DNA from: Endomychus coccineus
Lineage: Eukaryota; Arthropoda; Insecta; Coleoptera; Endomychidae
NCBI GenBank assembly: GCA_958510875.1
Contig: OY294068.1
Span: 157,454,388-157,518,387 of the forward strand
Reading direction: 5' to 3'
DNA: 64,000 nt
Shown here: positions 24,418-35,826 of the stretch, in pieces
Layout: each line of letters starts with the position of its first letter
How positions within the stretch are numbered: position 1 is the stretch's first letter
Made by a program: the position numbers and the translations under genes
The notes under the pieces: generated by a model
Database searches by the model: none
What the model saw: only the letters and a program-made list of their open reading frames with translations
What the model was told of the DNA's origin: nothing

Positions 24418-24630
24418 CTGCGTTTCAATAGTGATGAAGTTTCTCGAGGAATGGTGTGATCTGTATTCATATGTTCTGCTAATGCTGATTTTCCACCATT
24501 ATTTCTCTTTATATGGGCAAAATTTTCTTTATACCGAATTAGAATATTCCTTTTAGTTTGATCCATATATCACAATCATATCACAATCGATTTTGTAAAT
24601 CCCGGATTTGTCGGAAACTTTATCAAAGGT
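24418..24630 (-). mobile_element. Penelope-like element, GIY-YIG endonuclease fragment
   Basis: The minus strand reads SGIYKIDCD, then after a frameshift DQTKRNILIRYKENFAHIKR followed by SALAEHMNTDHTI. GIY, the TKR...R..H block and SALAEH...H are the conserved parts of the GIY-YIG nuclease of Penelope-like elements. It ends exactly where the mariner-like right arm starts. Confidence 0.6.
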
Positions 24631-25417
24631 GTTGCATAAACTTGTTCCTACATCTATAAACAGGTTGTATTACAAATTTAGAAAACAAATCGTGGAATTT
24701 ATTAATTATATTGAATGATGAGGAGGAGTGATACTGAATTTTATTGAACTATTTGAAGGTAATGGTTCTAATTTGAAACGAGGTGGAAAGATCTAATTAA
24801 AAGAATGTCATTATGGTGGCAATTCATGTCAGGAAATTGTGAATAATTTATTATCGATTTTGTAAATCGTCCACCTTAATGGGAATCTGTAGCTTGGCGT
24901 GTCATATATAATCTCAAAACAAATGGATTCGTGACACCATTTGAACATAAAATGCATCTTCAATCTTTGTAGAAGTTGGAATTGACAAACTGTCATTAGT
25001 GTCCTCATAACCTTATGCAAATTATTAAAAGTACGGGGTCCGAGATTTTGGTAGTAACAAGTCCAACAGAAGCTTCAACTATTATCCTCAATTTGGGAGG
25101 AAAAATCTTTGTTCATTTTATTCAAAAATGTGATCAAAAAGAAGCGAAACTAAAAGTTTCAAATGAATACTTCAAATCTGATGTATTTGTTTTCAAAAGA
25201 TCAAAGCAAAACTCCAAACTAAAGATTCATTAAGTCAATTTGAAACTTATTAAAAATGCATTTTCGAAACGCGGAATAGGAAAAATAATATAAAAATTCG
25301 TTTCATTTGTCATTTTAGCGCACTTGAACTCGTACGCTCAAATCATGCCTAATGAAAGTTTTTTAATATATCTGCCAAGAAAATCCACACAAATCAAGTC
25401 GTCAAATAACGTTTTTT
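24631..25417. other. Unassigned AT-rich stretch
   Basis: Possibly more Penelope-like remains (a second IYKID-like peptide is read near 24860 on the minus strand), but no clear domain is visible. Confidence 0.3.
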
Positions 25418-25985
25418 TTTAATACTTCACTACACAAGAGGCTAACCTATAATGTTCGAAGAACATCGTGTAAGTCAGCAGTGGAATGTAGGGAGAGGAG
25501 ATATGCATTCGTATTTTTCTTGAAGGTTTGGAGGTTATAGTTACCTCACTACGTAAAGAGTTCCACAACTTCGCTGTTCGATAAAAAATAAAGACGGGTA
25601 GGAAGAAGTTCGGCAGGTCTCGAGTTTAACAATGAAGGGGGGACTAGTTTGAGCTCCTCGACTCCACCTATCTGGAAAATCTAATGATGGAATAACAGAC
25701 GAGATTTCTAATGAACACCGACCATGGAAATGTCTATAGAAAAGGGAGAGATCTCCTTCCCCTTTCGATAGTGATCTAGAGAAGATCAATAAGCTCGTAA
25801 GTGTGACATCTCTTTTCTGGATAGAATTCAAGAGCTTCACCGTATGTTTGGGAGCCGAACAGTGCTCCAGGACAGTTTTCGCATTGGACCTCACCTGATC
25901 GTCTCATTTGAGGGTGCTGTTGGTGGTGATCCCGAGCATTGTTATGGAAGACTTGATAGGAATAGTTGTATCTGACTTCTTAATG
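25418..25985 (-). mobile_element. CR1/Jockey-like LINE 3' end
   Basis: It has the same 3' tail as the copies at 4257, 38047 and 62618, with a T-run at 25420 (A-tail on the minus strand). Coding remnants read VLEHCSAP, then LLNSIQKRDV, FYRHFHGRCSLEISSVIP and a Phe/Leu-rich C-terminus with CGTLYVV. The FYR-FHGRCS-E block is shared with 37665-37870. Truncated at its 5' side; relic. Confidence 0.65.
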
Positions 25986-26991
25986 TGAATCAAACTCATG
26001 TTGTGTTGTGTTAGGACATTAAAAATAGAACAGTAGTTCTCGATTTTAAACATTATCAAATCGAGATACAGAACAACTATTAACTCACGTCTCTGGTGAG
26101 TTTCTGACTGTTCTACTTTCTACCTCTACGTTCTAGTCTAGGTAACGACACATAGTTTAATACATAGGCTTAATAATAGTTTAGACTTATCAAGACTTAT
26201 TAAAATGTTTACGAGTATGTGTACAAAGGCAAAAACCCAGAATTGCCGTTTGGAGGTAATATCAAATACAAAATTGTAACCTGAAAAGAATGATAATAAA
26301 AAAAAGTTTGGCCGTCTGTAAGTTTCGAACTTACGCTACCAAAAACCAACAATATGTCATGCATGGGTCGTATCACTTCGGCTACAACCGCTGTTGACTG
26401 CTGCAACTTTTACTATAGTCTGCACAATAATGAGCGACCTGTACATGCACTTTTGCCTTTCCCTATCGCACACGTTATGTTCTAGTCTATCTTATTAAAC
26501 AATACAATGCGTTTGGCTCGTTTACAGTCTCACAAGACTCTCCTACATACCCTCCGATCTGACTCAACCTGAATAGAGAGACTGCTTCTTTGACATTTTG
26601 AGTCTTATGAAACGATATATACGAGGGTCTTGTAAGTTGAAGCAGAACAACTGTTTCGAAGGTATGGTCATGAAAGATGCTCGCACCTCGTCTGGTCACG
26701 TTTATTTTATCGTACAGTAATTTTGTAAAATTACTTATGCTTACTACAAACGCTCCAAGTGAAATGAATCAATTGATCGCATCTTCTAGTTGATAAGGTA
26801 CTGACGACAGGCGCATAATGAATCACGTCCATCCTATCCCCATCTATGTCGAATCTTTATCGCGTTTATTAAATCTGAATATACCGGTCTCTTAAACTCA
26901 AGCTGTATATACCTAGTGCCCTTGTGCATTCCATCATTATAATTTTTTCAATTTATGAAAACCTATTATCTGATCGTTACTTTTGTTTTAG
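25986..26991. other. Intergenic or upstream intron stretch with a possible SINE
   Basis: Apart from the tRNA-like segment below, I see only a sequence near 26770-26810 (GATAAGGTACTGACGACAGG) that is repeated at about 30525 and inverted near 31965. This stretch runs directly into the first exon of the CRACD-like gene. Confidence 0.35.
26255..26404 (-). mobile_element. Possible tRNA-derived SINE
   Basis: The minus strand has an A-box-like TAGCCGAAGTGATACG and, about 45 bp on, a T-arm-like GTAAGTTCGAAACTTAC with a 5-bp stem and TTCGAAA loop. A T-rich stretch follows. No proper acceptor stem closes, so it is not a working tRNA. A short related piece may occur near 46160. Weak call. Confidence 0.3.
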
Positions 26992-27066
26992 GATCTCCCC
27001 AACCAGTCACGGAGCACCTGTAGTGATGGTTCTCTCCTTAGCATGGTCAGTTCCGACAATGAAGAG
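26992..27066 (+). CDS. CRACD/KIAA1211-like gene, first exon found in the window (internal)
   Basis: A TTTTGTTTTAG acceptor precedes this 75-bp exon and a GAG|GTACGT donor follows it. In phase 0 it reads 25 codons containing the Ser-rich stretch RSTCSDGSLLSMVSSDNEE, a low-complexity phospho-acceptor-like segment. It ends on a codon boundary and joins in frame to the exon at 37061. Exon-like composition, both splice sites and phase agreement support it; the other two frames either stop or give an unremarkable peptide. It has no start codon, so at least one upstream exon is missing, perhaps outside the window. The link to the downstream exons is inferred from phase and style, not from transcript data. 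Confidence 0.65.
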
Positions 27067-27303
27067 GTACGTTAATTTTGAAAAATCCAGTACATTTTTC
27101 ATTTTCATGATAAAAAATACTTTCTGCGATTGGCGTTATACATCTATTGAATGACAGGTTACTTGATGGGAACGACTATAAACATTTTATTTGTGTACAT
27201 GGTATTAACCGGGATTTCTAGAGAGAAGTACATATTCTAATTACTTTCATAGAGACCTGGGTGTATTTTTTTGAATAAATAAATCAGTAGGTTTGACGAT
27301 GAG

Positions 27304-28464
27304 TACGAGGGAAAGGTGAAAAGTTCCTGTAAAATAAAACAGATGGCGCCACAATCGAAATCAGACTGATATGTCATTCAGTTCTGTTTTGACGCCCATC
27401 GATAGCAAGCAACCATGAAGATTTTTGTAAACATGGAAAAAGTAAATTTCGTGTCTTGATTAAACATTATTTCTTGCGTGGAAAACATTACGCAAACCAA
27501 AGCATCGCTTGTTGGACATTACAGGGACTTCTCACCATCAATTGGAACGATTCACAAGTTGTTTACTGATTTTCTTTGTATGACCACAAAAGACCCCAAA
27601 CGTTCTGGTCGTCCAATTGAGGTTACAACGTCAGAAATCGTCGATAAAATCCATGGTATGATATTGGACGAACGGCGAGTTAAAGTGCACGAGATTGCTG
27701 AGGTTACGGACATCTCAACCGAACGGGTACGAAATATTTTGCATGAATGTTTGAATATGAGAAAGCTATCTGCCAGATGATTGGCGCATTTGCGCTCTGT
27801 TGACAACAAGCGCGACCTTGTGACAACTTCAAAGGAGTGTTTGGCGATATTCAAGCGCGATAAAAAGGACTTTCTGCACCGATTCGTAACTGTGGACGAA
27901 CATGGATCAATCACAACACACCAGAGACCAAAGAACAGTTGAAGCAGTGACCTTGTCCTGGCGAATCGAAGCCGAAAAAGGCCAAAGTGGGTTTATCGAC
28001 CAACAAAGTCATGGCTACAGTTTTCTGGGATTCACACGGTCTATATAGAGTACCTTGAAAAGGGCAAAACGATCAGCGGCGTACATTATGCAGAGCTGTT
28101 GGATCGATTCGACGCCGTTTTGAAGCGAAGGCGGCCGCATTTGGCAAATAAAAAAGTGCTCTTCCAGGTCTGCAGTCGCAATGGCACCATCCACCATATT
28201 CTCCTGATTTAGCTCCCTGCGATTTTTATCTATTTCCAAACTTGACGAAATGGCTCGGCGGAAAGAGATTTGGCTCCAACGATAAAGTCATCGCTGAAAC
28301 AAACGCTTATTTTTAAAGTTTGCCCTAATCTTATTTTTTTGAAGGGATTGAAACATTAGAAAAACGTTGGACGAAGTGTATTGGGCTAGAAGGAGATTAT
28401 TATAAGTTTTGACCAAATTAGTCATTTCTTTCATTTTTCAAGAACTTTTCATCTTGATCTCGTA
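27304..28464 (+). mobile_element. Mariner element, complete termini, decayed
   Basis: The terminal inverted repeats are imperfect ~30-mers (TACGAGGGAAAGGTGAAAAG and the complement of GAACTTTTCATCTTGATCTC followed by GTA). TA dinucleotides sit at both borders, as mariner insertions require. Length 1161 bp, slightly short for the family because of an internal deletion. It sits about 240 bp after the exon at 26992-27066, inside the first intron. Confidence 0.8.
27433..28412 (+). pseudogene. Mariner transposase, broken
   Basis: It begins MEKVNFRVLIKHYFLRGKT with a frameshift, then SIGTIHKLFTDF and KRSGRPIEVTTSEIVDKIH (paired helix-turn-helix with the GRP linker). The core has RFVTVDEHGS (first Asp), KVMATVFWD-like and YLEKGKTISG blocks. 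The region that should hold the second Asp (the QDNAP motif) is deleted between LFQ and HHPPYSPDLAPCD. The third Asp is present in SPDLAPCDF, and the frame ends GDYYKF at a TGA. Stops lie after LSAR and elsewhere. It cannot encode an active enzyme. Confidence 0.8.
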
Positions 28465-29205
28465 TATGTCATTCTTTTATTATTTTAATGCTAGGTGTAC
28501 ATTTTTATCTTCGAATGGGTTGATTAACTTGTCGAAGCATGCTGCTGAGATGTTATGGAAATTAGTATTTATGGAAGCTGGTATTTGGAAAATGTATTAT
28601 TGTTTATTAAAATAACATACATCCAACTCCATAAAGTCGAATATCATAATTTATTATTTATGATAGAAAATGCTATATCAACTTCATGTTTCAACAATAC
28701 CGATTGACAGAGAATAATTGAATATTACAAAACATCATTCTGGCCTTTCTGGTCTGATATAGTACGTATAGAGTAATTCATCATTTTAATTTCTCATCTG
28801 CAAAAACCAGTTCAGGTGAATTATAAAAAAAAAACGGTTCTCAATATGGTTTGATCAGTAAAACAGTTCAATTGAATAATTATGACAGATCAGATTTATG
28901 TAAGAGATAAACTATCAATCACAGCAGAGAGAGAAATCATTGAAACGCTGTATTTTACATAATTGGTCGACCCGATTGCATTTCTGCAAAGTGTTACAGT
29001 TCCAATATGAAATAACGTTAATTACCACAGGCACGAAAGCTGTTGAAATATCGTTAATTGCCATGTTATCGTGTTACTGCTACCCCAACCCACAGCCCAC
29101 AGGTTGTTCCGTTTAAGGCTGTATCGACATTAGTTGGTACTTTCTCGTTAAATTGCACTGGTTTGCTAATGTTTCAAGATCAGCGGTTTATGAATTCGAT
29201 TCACC
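28465..29205. other. Unassigned AT-rich intron stretch
   Basis: No repeat termini or coding motif was recognised. Confidence 0.35.
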
Positions 29206-29522
29206 TATTAGAAAATTGTTAGGGTAACGAAGTTTGCTGTATAAATCGAAAGACACTTGCAATATTTCCATGTTCTCTCCAGAATCAGTCCTGTGAGAGG
29301 ATGTGAATTGATGGTATTTGTGAGATCTGTGTGGTAGGCATTACAATAATAAATAGAGGTATTTATAACACTTTCATAAAGCTGTTTAATATAATCATCA
29401 GCACACAAACCATTATATGTATATTTTAATTCATTAAAATGACGAAGGTACCAATTTCGTAAATAATATTGTGGTGCACGCGACAACCATTTTTTTTGCG
29501 TAGAGGAAAGGAAATCTTGCAT
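29206..29522 (-). mobile_element. Possible LINE RT thumb fragment
   Basis: The 104-aa frame reads WLSRAPQYYLRNWYLRHF, then DDYIKQLYESVINTSIYYCN and RTWKYCKCLSIYTANF. The spacing of KQLYES(V)I...YY followed by an Ile/Leu-rich tail resembles the end of Jockey-like RT domains. The likeness is loose, so an unrelated unknown ORF remains possible. Confidence 0.3.
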
Positions 29523-29534
29523 AGACGCCTCGGA

Positions 29535-30430
29535 TTCTTACCGACTAAAACCCCTCCCCCGTGAGGTTGGTTTCCTTCCCAGGGGAGCACCACTGCACTG
29601 CGGTCATAAGAGTTCTATTGTGCCCTCACATATTGCTATCTATTCTATGGAATTCAGTAGCCTGATATAGGGGATACTTCTGACTTCCTCGGGTGTAGTT
29701 TTATCGTCTCCGAGGTATGTGCACCGACCAACCGCGTATGCCGTGCACTGACACGGCACATGCATAGGTGTCTCTTATTCCACGCCGCAACCACTGCATG
29801 TGGGCTGATCTACCAGACCCATCGTACAGAGATGTTTGTTGCATGGGGCGTGTCCAGTCAAGAATGCAACAAGATTCCGTATTTCCTATTCTGCTGAACG
29901 TCAGCAGATTTTTCACTCGTTGCTGTTGGAAATCCCCCCATTAGTCGCTTGGAGTGCGACATACGGGGCAGTTCCCTCCAGTAGGCACGGTGCTCTATCT
30001 CGAGCCATTTTTGGATTACAGATTTCGCTGTGGCATAGGGAATGCCACAGGTTGGCTCTGGTCCAATCAGTAGTTGTTCCGCCCCCACTTTAGCGAGTGT
30101 GACGACAGTTTCAGACTCGCATACGAGTGTCACTCTATTGGGGTTCTTTACTTGTGCCGTTAGTTCTTTTACACAACCGAGTACATATTGTGAGGTGATT
30201 GTGTATGACTCCAGTGCCTTAAGCACTGTCAGGCTGCTCACAATGATTGTGCACTTTGAGCACATGTTCTAATTGGTACTATTTTTACTTGGAATTCTGT
30301 CGCAAGTGTCCCTAGGGTAAAAAAAAATATTTCTTCTTGGTCCGTTGTCTCGACTATTCCAGCACCTGTACTTTTTCAGTCTTGGTGCCTTCCGTAAACC
30401 AAACGAAATCCCCTGGTATCATATGAGGAT
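29535..30430 (-). mobile_element. I/LOA-like LINE fragment: RNase H and Cys-rich end
   Basis: From high to low coordinates the minus strand reads FVWFTEGTKTE (the DGS/DGT-like opening of RNase H), VLKALESYTITSQYVLGCVKEL and ESETVVTLAKVGAEQLLIGPEP. It continues WLEIEHRAYWREL and then NKHLCTMGLVDQPTCSGCG...MHVPCQC. This is the usual C-terminal order for I-type LINEs. The WVPGH block is replaced by LVCESET through mutation. Inactive. Confidence 0.65.
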
Positions 30431-30497
30431 TGCGACAACATGCCATACATAGTGTTATGAGGGAGTCATGAGAGCCCATAGTTGATGAATATAATAG

Positions 30498-31992
30498 TCA
30501 AATGCATCGTCTAGTTATCGCTAGATAAGGTACTGACAACGGGCGCGTTATAAATCTATAAATCATACGTTCAACATTACGTTCAATTTTACTATAGGTA
30601 GAATCCATAGCTATAATAATTATATGAAGTCAATCCACTTTGTTTAGACCTTTTGCTTGTCCCAACGGTCATTTTATTGCATCTCAGGGCAGTTACAGTT
30701 ACATACCATAAAATATATTTTTTTCTGTTTCTAGGAAGGCAACCTTGTTTGTGTCGATCCTTTTAGATTTACAACACCATTTCTCTATTGTTAAAATTAG
30801 ACGTACTTTCTCAAGCCCATTCCATGTTTCATGTTTATTCCTATTTAAAAGCTCAGTATCGAAACAACCTCGTAACAAGTAACTTGGCAACTTGTACATA
30901 TTTTATAAATATTGTAAATAAATTATTGAATATACTCAAAGACGAGAACCTTAATTGTACAAAATATTCTACAAACAAATTTACTAGACAGGTCTTCGAC
31001 CACACAAATTAACAGTGGATTATCGAACCGGTCACAACACACATCAATTCTACAGATCTGCTCTAGCTATGAACTGTGAATAATTCTTTAACAATTACCT
31101 CTTTCGCTTATACACGTTGTTCTGGAACTAACTAACCTAATAAAAATGAAATGGTGCCATCTGTGGCCGATTTAAAGAGAGGGTGTTTCATATAAAAATT
31201 TCCGATTTGGGCCTCCTATAAAAAGTTATGGCCGTTCAAAGATGGCATCTGCAATGTAGGTAAGGGGGGTGTTTGATGTAAAAAATTTCGATTTGGGCCT
31301 CCCATTAAAAGTTATGACCGTTTAAAGATGGTAACCTTCCATGTAGGTTTTATCAATAATATCTCAGAAATGGCGAAACTAGAAAAATTTTTAGTGCTTA
31401 CTCCATTTTATACTTTACAGGAACATGGTGAAACAAACTACCCTTATTACATTTTAGAAGGCATTTTTTTTTCAAATTTTCAAATGCAAAAATATTGTTA
31501 GGCAACCCCATCAAACAAAAAACTTTTTGTATCTTCAAGAATGTTATCTCTTTTACTTTTTGCATCCGAATGCTAAAAAAAAATCTTAACATTGTTACCA
31601 TATTAGCCTAGGCAAAGATTTAATTTATGACAATATTATCAAATTATCCTAACTGCCCACCAAATTTGTTTTTAAGTTTGTCATTTCGGAGATAACCAAT
31701 TAGGCTCAAACCGGAAATTTTTATATGAAGCATCCCGCTGCACATCGGTCTCCGTTTCATTTTTATTAGGTAGCTCTGAAACAACCTGTATAAGAGAGGG
31801 AGGTGATTGTTAAGAATTATTCACAGTTCTTAGCTAGAGTAGATCTGTAGAATTGATGTAAATTAACTTTATATAATTATTATAGCTATGGATTCTACCT
31901 ATAGTAAAATTGAACATAATGCTATGTATGAGTTATAGATTTAAAACGCGCCAGTTCTCATTACCTCATCTAGCGATAACTAGACGATGCAT
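30498..31992. repeat. Inverted duplication around a ~680-bp MITE
   Basis: Left segments 30498-30627 and 31040-31200 are inverted at 31716-31992. Shared text includes GCATCGTCTAGTTATCGCTAG, CTATAGGTAGAATCCATAGC, CATCAATTCTACAGATCTGC and ACCTAATAAAAATGAAA. The left arm has about 410 bp not present in the right. The inner part (31117-31795) looks like a MITE with GTTGTT(C/T)(T/C)GGAACTA-type ends and TTTCATATAAAAATTTCCG subterminal blocks. Confidence 0.65.
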
Positions 31993-33806
31993 TCGATTTC
32001 TCTGATTCATATTACTTGAAACGTTTATGGTAGGCATAGATAATCTTCTTAAAATGGTACAAGAACTAGAAGAAAAGATAAGAATAATTATACGGTATTA
32101 CGGTGAAAATTGTGAATACATTTTTATTATCGCTAAATACTCCCTGCCGACGTAAGATTTATTTTTGCTAAAATATATAATTCGTGTGATTTTTTGGGTA
32201 GAATTTTCTTTCGTGATTGTTTATAATTGGGTATTTCTACATCATCTCACATTTTGAGTATGTGGTAGACCGCTTTTGAAATTCAAAATGATGTACATAT
32301 GCAACAACTTGTCAGGATTAAATAATGATGAAATAGGTACTACCTTTTTAACAAGCTATTGACAAATTTATAATTGAAACAATAAATGATCTTCAAGTAA
32401 TGTATATTGAATTGTAATACATTTCCATTTCCGAAACGGGGGAGAGGGTAGAAAACATCAATTTCGAAGAACGTGGTAGAAAAAAATGTTTGTACATTTG
32501 TATATTCATAATAATTAGCATATCAATTGTTAAGCAACACTGTTCGCTAGCATTATTGTACGCTAATTTTTGAAGGAAGGGGTGGCGGGGAGGAAGTACA
32601 TACTATCGGAAAGGGCGGAGAAGACAGAAAAAGTCGCTTCCGAAGGACGTCGTGGGAAAAAATAATTGCACTTCCATTGGGCATTAGTCCAACTCTTTAC
32701 AATTTATCCGCCCATATGCTTTGGCAAAATTATTAGGGATGAAGCGCATGGATATATGTTAACTAAATGTTTGAGAGTTTCATGAATTGAAATAATTTAA
32801 CAAGGTGAAGACGAAAAACATTTGCTGAAGAATTTAAGTTCAATCACTCTTCAGCATCAGAAAACGAAAGCGGTTACGGAAGTTCAATATTTGTATAATT
32901 TGCATAATATAGAAATAAAATATATTTAGGAAAGTGAGGATGACATCAAATTCGACACTGAAGAGAGCAGCGATGTAGAAAATCAATGTGACGCTTATAA
33001 AAGGAATCTCGTTATATAATGTAAATTATGTTTATTTATTACAATATTTTAATTTCCTGAATAACATTTATTCAATTTAGAGATTAGTATAAGTAACATC
33101 AAGCATGACTATTTGGCTATCATAAAAAATAGGGGGAGTAGATATGCGAACACTAAGATGTATAATTTAAAAAAAATAGTTTATGGTGCAATTTCATAAA
33201 CTTAAACAAATACTTTTACGAATCATTTCCTGCAGTATCTCAAAATTCCCACAACAATTTGTCAGGATGAACTCTTCAATATCAAAGCTAGTCCTAGAGT
33301 CAAAACTTTGAAAGTGTTTTGCTTTTTAAAATGTTTAGAAGTTAAATGCGTGTTTGATTCTCATATAAAATTTAATTGGTATAACTCGGTATAACCAGAT
33401 ATTTCAGTAGAATATGAATGTGGAACTTTATTACACGTGTACTTCAGATTTTGAAAATTGCAGTTTTTGTTAAGACGGAAAAATTTTAAATTAAGGAGGG
33501 GCCCTCTTGTTTCAGTTATAGATTCTCTAATTGTTTATTTCCTGTTGTAACTTTAGATTCTAGCAAAAAATGTCTTTCCCTGACGTCTGACGCATCTATT
33601 TTTACTCTGCTATAAATGGAATTTCGTGTCTCTCGTAACGTTTGTATGAATTTTGAAGTTGTAAAAGGAAAATTATCTATTTAATAGTCATCCAGATATA
33701 TTTTACTTTAATTTTAATCATGAAAATGCGAGTCTGCTTTCTACACACTATTGCACCAAACAATGACATTCTTCTCAAAATGTCAGGAAAATCTATCGGC
33801 ATAATT
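31993..33806. other. Unassigned intron stretch
   Basis: No transposon end was recognised. An acidic peptide (ESEDDIKFDTEESSDVENQ) can be read at about 32930-33000, just after a TTTAG acceptor-like site; see findings. The small frames elsewhere have no motif. Confidence 0.3.
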
Positions 33807-35382
33807 TTCATATACCGGGATATCAAAAATTATCTTGGTCAAGGGTGGTTGTGGAATCTAAAACGTGTGTCTTACTTTACGTTTGAAATAATTATGTCAC
33901 TGTCACACTGACATCATCAATAACCTACAAATTGCATACCTATTTATTTCAGTTGTAAAACAATAATGAACTACAAATTATGAAATAACGGTTTTAGTAA
34001 CAAGAAAAACTAAATTACAGTAATTGTTGGAAATGTTCCCCCGTTTTGTTCGATGCACAAGTTGACGCGCATCCTCATGCTGTGAAAACCGTTTTGCAGC
34101 ATTTCTGGCGTTATGGTTGCACATTGCTGAACTATTCTTTGTTGAAGTTCTTGCAAATTATTTACCAGAGCTGCGGAAATCTTGTTGTTTAAGTAAGGAA
34201 ATATAAAACCGTCCATAATTATTGTCAAACAAGGTGATCTCGGAGGAAACTCAACTTCTGTATGCAAACTTATCAGCCGGTCATCAAAAAACTCGCGGAG
34301 AAAAGCAATATTTTCTCGTGTAGTATGTGCTGTTACACCGTCATGCTGGAAATAACCGTACCGAAGTTCATCATCGTTTAACTGTTGCACAAATTCAGCC
34401 AAAAAGTTGTGTCTGTACCTTTCTGCGTTGACGGTGAAATGGAAAAAAATTGGCCCAATTATTCTTCTGCGAGAAACTGCCATCCAAACACCGATTTTTT
34501 GAGCATGTAGTGGCGATTCCGTAAAAACATGAGGGTTATCATTGCTCCACATTCGCATATTTTGAGAATTGATGTATCCCGAAAGATGAAACCACGCTTC
34601 GTCAGAAAAAAAAGTTAAGACCAGAAGATCGTCATTCATTAAATTATTGACAAACCAATGGCAGTAAGCAAGGCGTCTGGGGTGGTCTGCGGGCAGAAGA
34701 ACTTGATATGCTTGCATCTTATATGGATGCATGTTCAAGTCTTTCTTTCAAATCTTCTGACATGTTCCATAAGAAAATCCAATTTCCTTGGAAAGACGTT
34801 TCAAAGGTTTTTCAGGCTCCTCTTCCATACGTTGACGAACGTCATTGATAACTTCTTCTGTACGAACTCTTGGTCTACCAGCACCTTTTTTATGAGTCAC
34901 ACACTTCAACACAATTTGTAAGGCACACATAAAAATTGTCCGGTAATATTGCCACGTTTGGGAAGTGCTCTCGAAAATTGTCCAAACACAAACGTTGACT
35001 GTATTGCCAATTTCCATTAACTAGCGCACCCGTTCGAAAATAGGCTTCAATAATGAAGATTTTGTGCTGTGTGGTAAGAGTCATGATTCAAAAACTGGAT
35101 TAGAAAATTTCAGCACAATGACTTAACAGATTCTGACACAACAAAACATATTCAAAAATTTAAAGTAAGACACACGTTTTACATTCCACAACCACCCTTG
35201 ACCAAGATAATTTTTAATTTGTAGTTCATTATTGTTTCACAACTGAAATAAATAGGTATGAAATTTGTAGGTTATTGATGATGTCAGTGTGACAGTGACA
35301 TAATTATTTCAAACGTTAAGTAAGACACACGTTTTAGATTCCACAACCACCCTTGACCAAGATAATTTTTGATATCCCGGTA
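33807..35382. mobile_element. Tc1-like element with ~180-bp inverted repeats
   Basis: The left arm (33807-33990) and right arm (35210-35382) are inverted. Shared blocks include ACCGGGATATCAAAAATTAT / ATAATTTTTGATATCCCGGT, GTCAAGGGTGGTTGTGGAAT, GTCACTGTCACACTGACATC and CAATAATGAACTACAAATTA. The right side has an extra partial copy of its own end (35163-35214 repeats 35319-35370). The transposase lies between, on the minus strand. Confidence 0.8.
34010..35084 (-). pseudogene. Tc1-like (DUF4817-type) transposase with a 242-aa open core
   Basis: It opens MTLTTQHKIFIIEAYFRTGA, then DNFREHFPNVAILPDN. It shifts frame near 34930 into KGAGRPRVRTEEVINDVRQR and LSKEIGFSYGTCQKI, meets a stop, and resumes as DLNMHPYKMQAYQV with a long open stretch down to 34010. 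The core shows FFSDEAWFHLSGYINSQN (first Asp), HAQKIGVWMAVS, IIGPIFF and YFQHDGVTAH (second Asp). The PPRSP block keeps Pro-Arg-Ser-Pro, but the usual DLTPxDFFLWG reads CLTIIMDGFIF, so the third acidic residue is misplaced or lost. The N-terminus is frameshifted; probably inactive. Confidence 0.8.
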
Positions 35383-35479
35383 CCAAGTCAAAAGCACCAA
35401 TGGTTGTTACATTTAGCCTATCTTTTTTGGGATGTTAGTGGAGCACTAACCGACACGAAATAATCACGATTGGCAGAGA

Positions 35480-35720
35480 AAGAGATTGAGAAGAAGATAC
35501 TTTGTCACCGGCTTAAAAGTTGCGATGATTACAATTTGTTCATTAGAGTGGATGAGAAGTCGATTGAGAATGCCCACATCGTCAAATGCCTGGGCCTGTT
35601 CAGTGATCGAAAATTAGCTTGAGTACATCACGGAAAACTTCTCCCAAAACTTAGCAGTTACTGTTTTCTAATCCAACATATTTGAGATACCGTTTTGATC
35701 GATATGTTGAAAATGCTCTC
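35480..35720 (+). mobile_element. LINE RT fragment
   Basis: The strand reads LFIRVDEKSIENAHIVKCLG, then LFSDRKLA and KLLPKLSSYCFLI. It matches the thumb-region VKxLGLxxDxxLxWxxHI block of non-LTR reverse transcriptases. Only this short part survives. Confidence 0.45.
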
Positions 35721-35826
35721 ATAGTCTTTTTCAATCGACAATTGACAGATATTCAGGGGTACTGCTTTTAACCCCGGGAATGTTGTTAGCAAAAGATGCT
35801 ATACGGTATATGGTAAAGACCTCAAA

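Noticed and set aside
26312..26404. A functional tRNA gene on the minus strand
   Set aside because: The T-arm is good and an A-box is present, but no acceptor stem pairs and the anticodon arm is not clear. At best a SINE head.
27000..27154. 76-aa frame across the first exon (ISPTSHGAPVV...)
   Set aside because: Wrong frame for the exon. The phase that gives the Ser-rich peptide joins to exon 2, and this frame does not.
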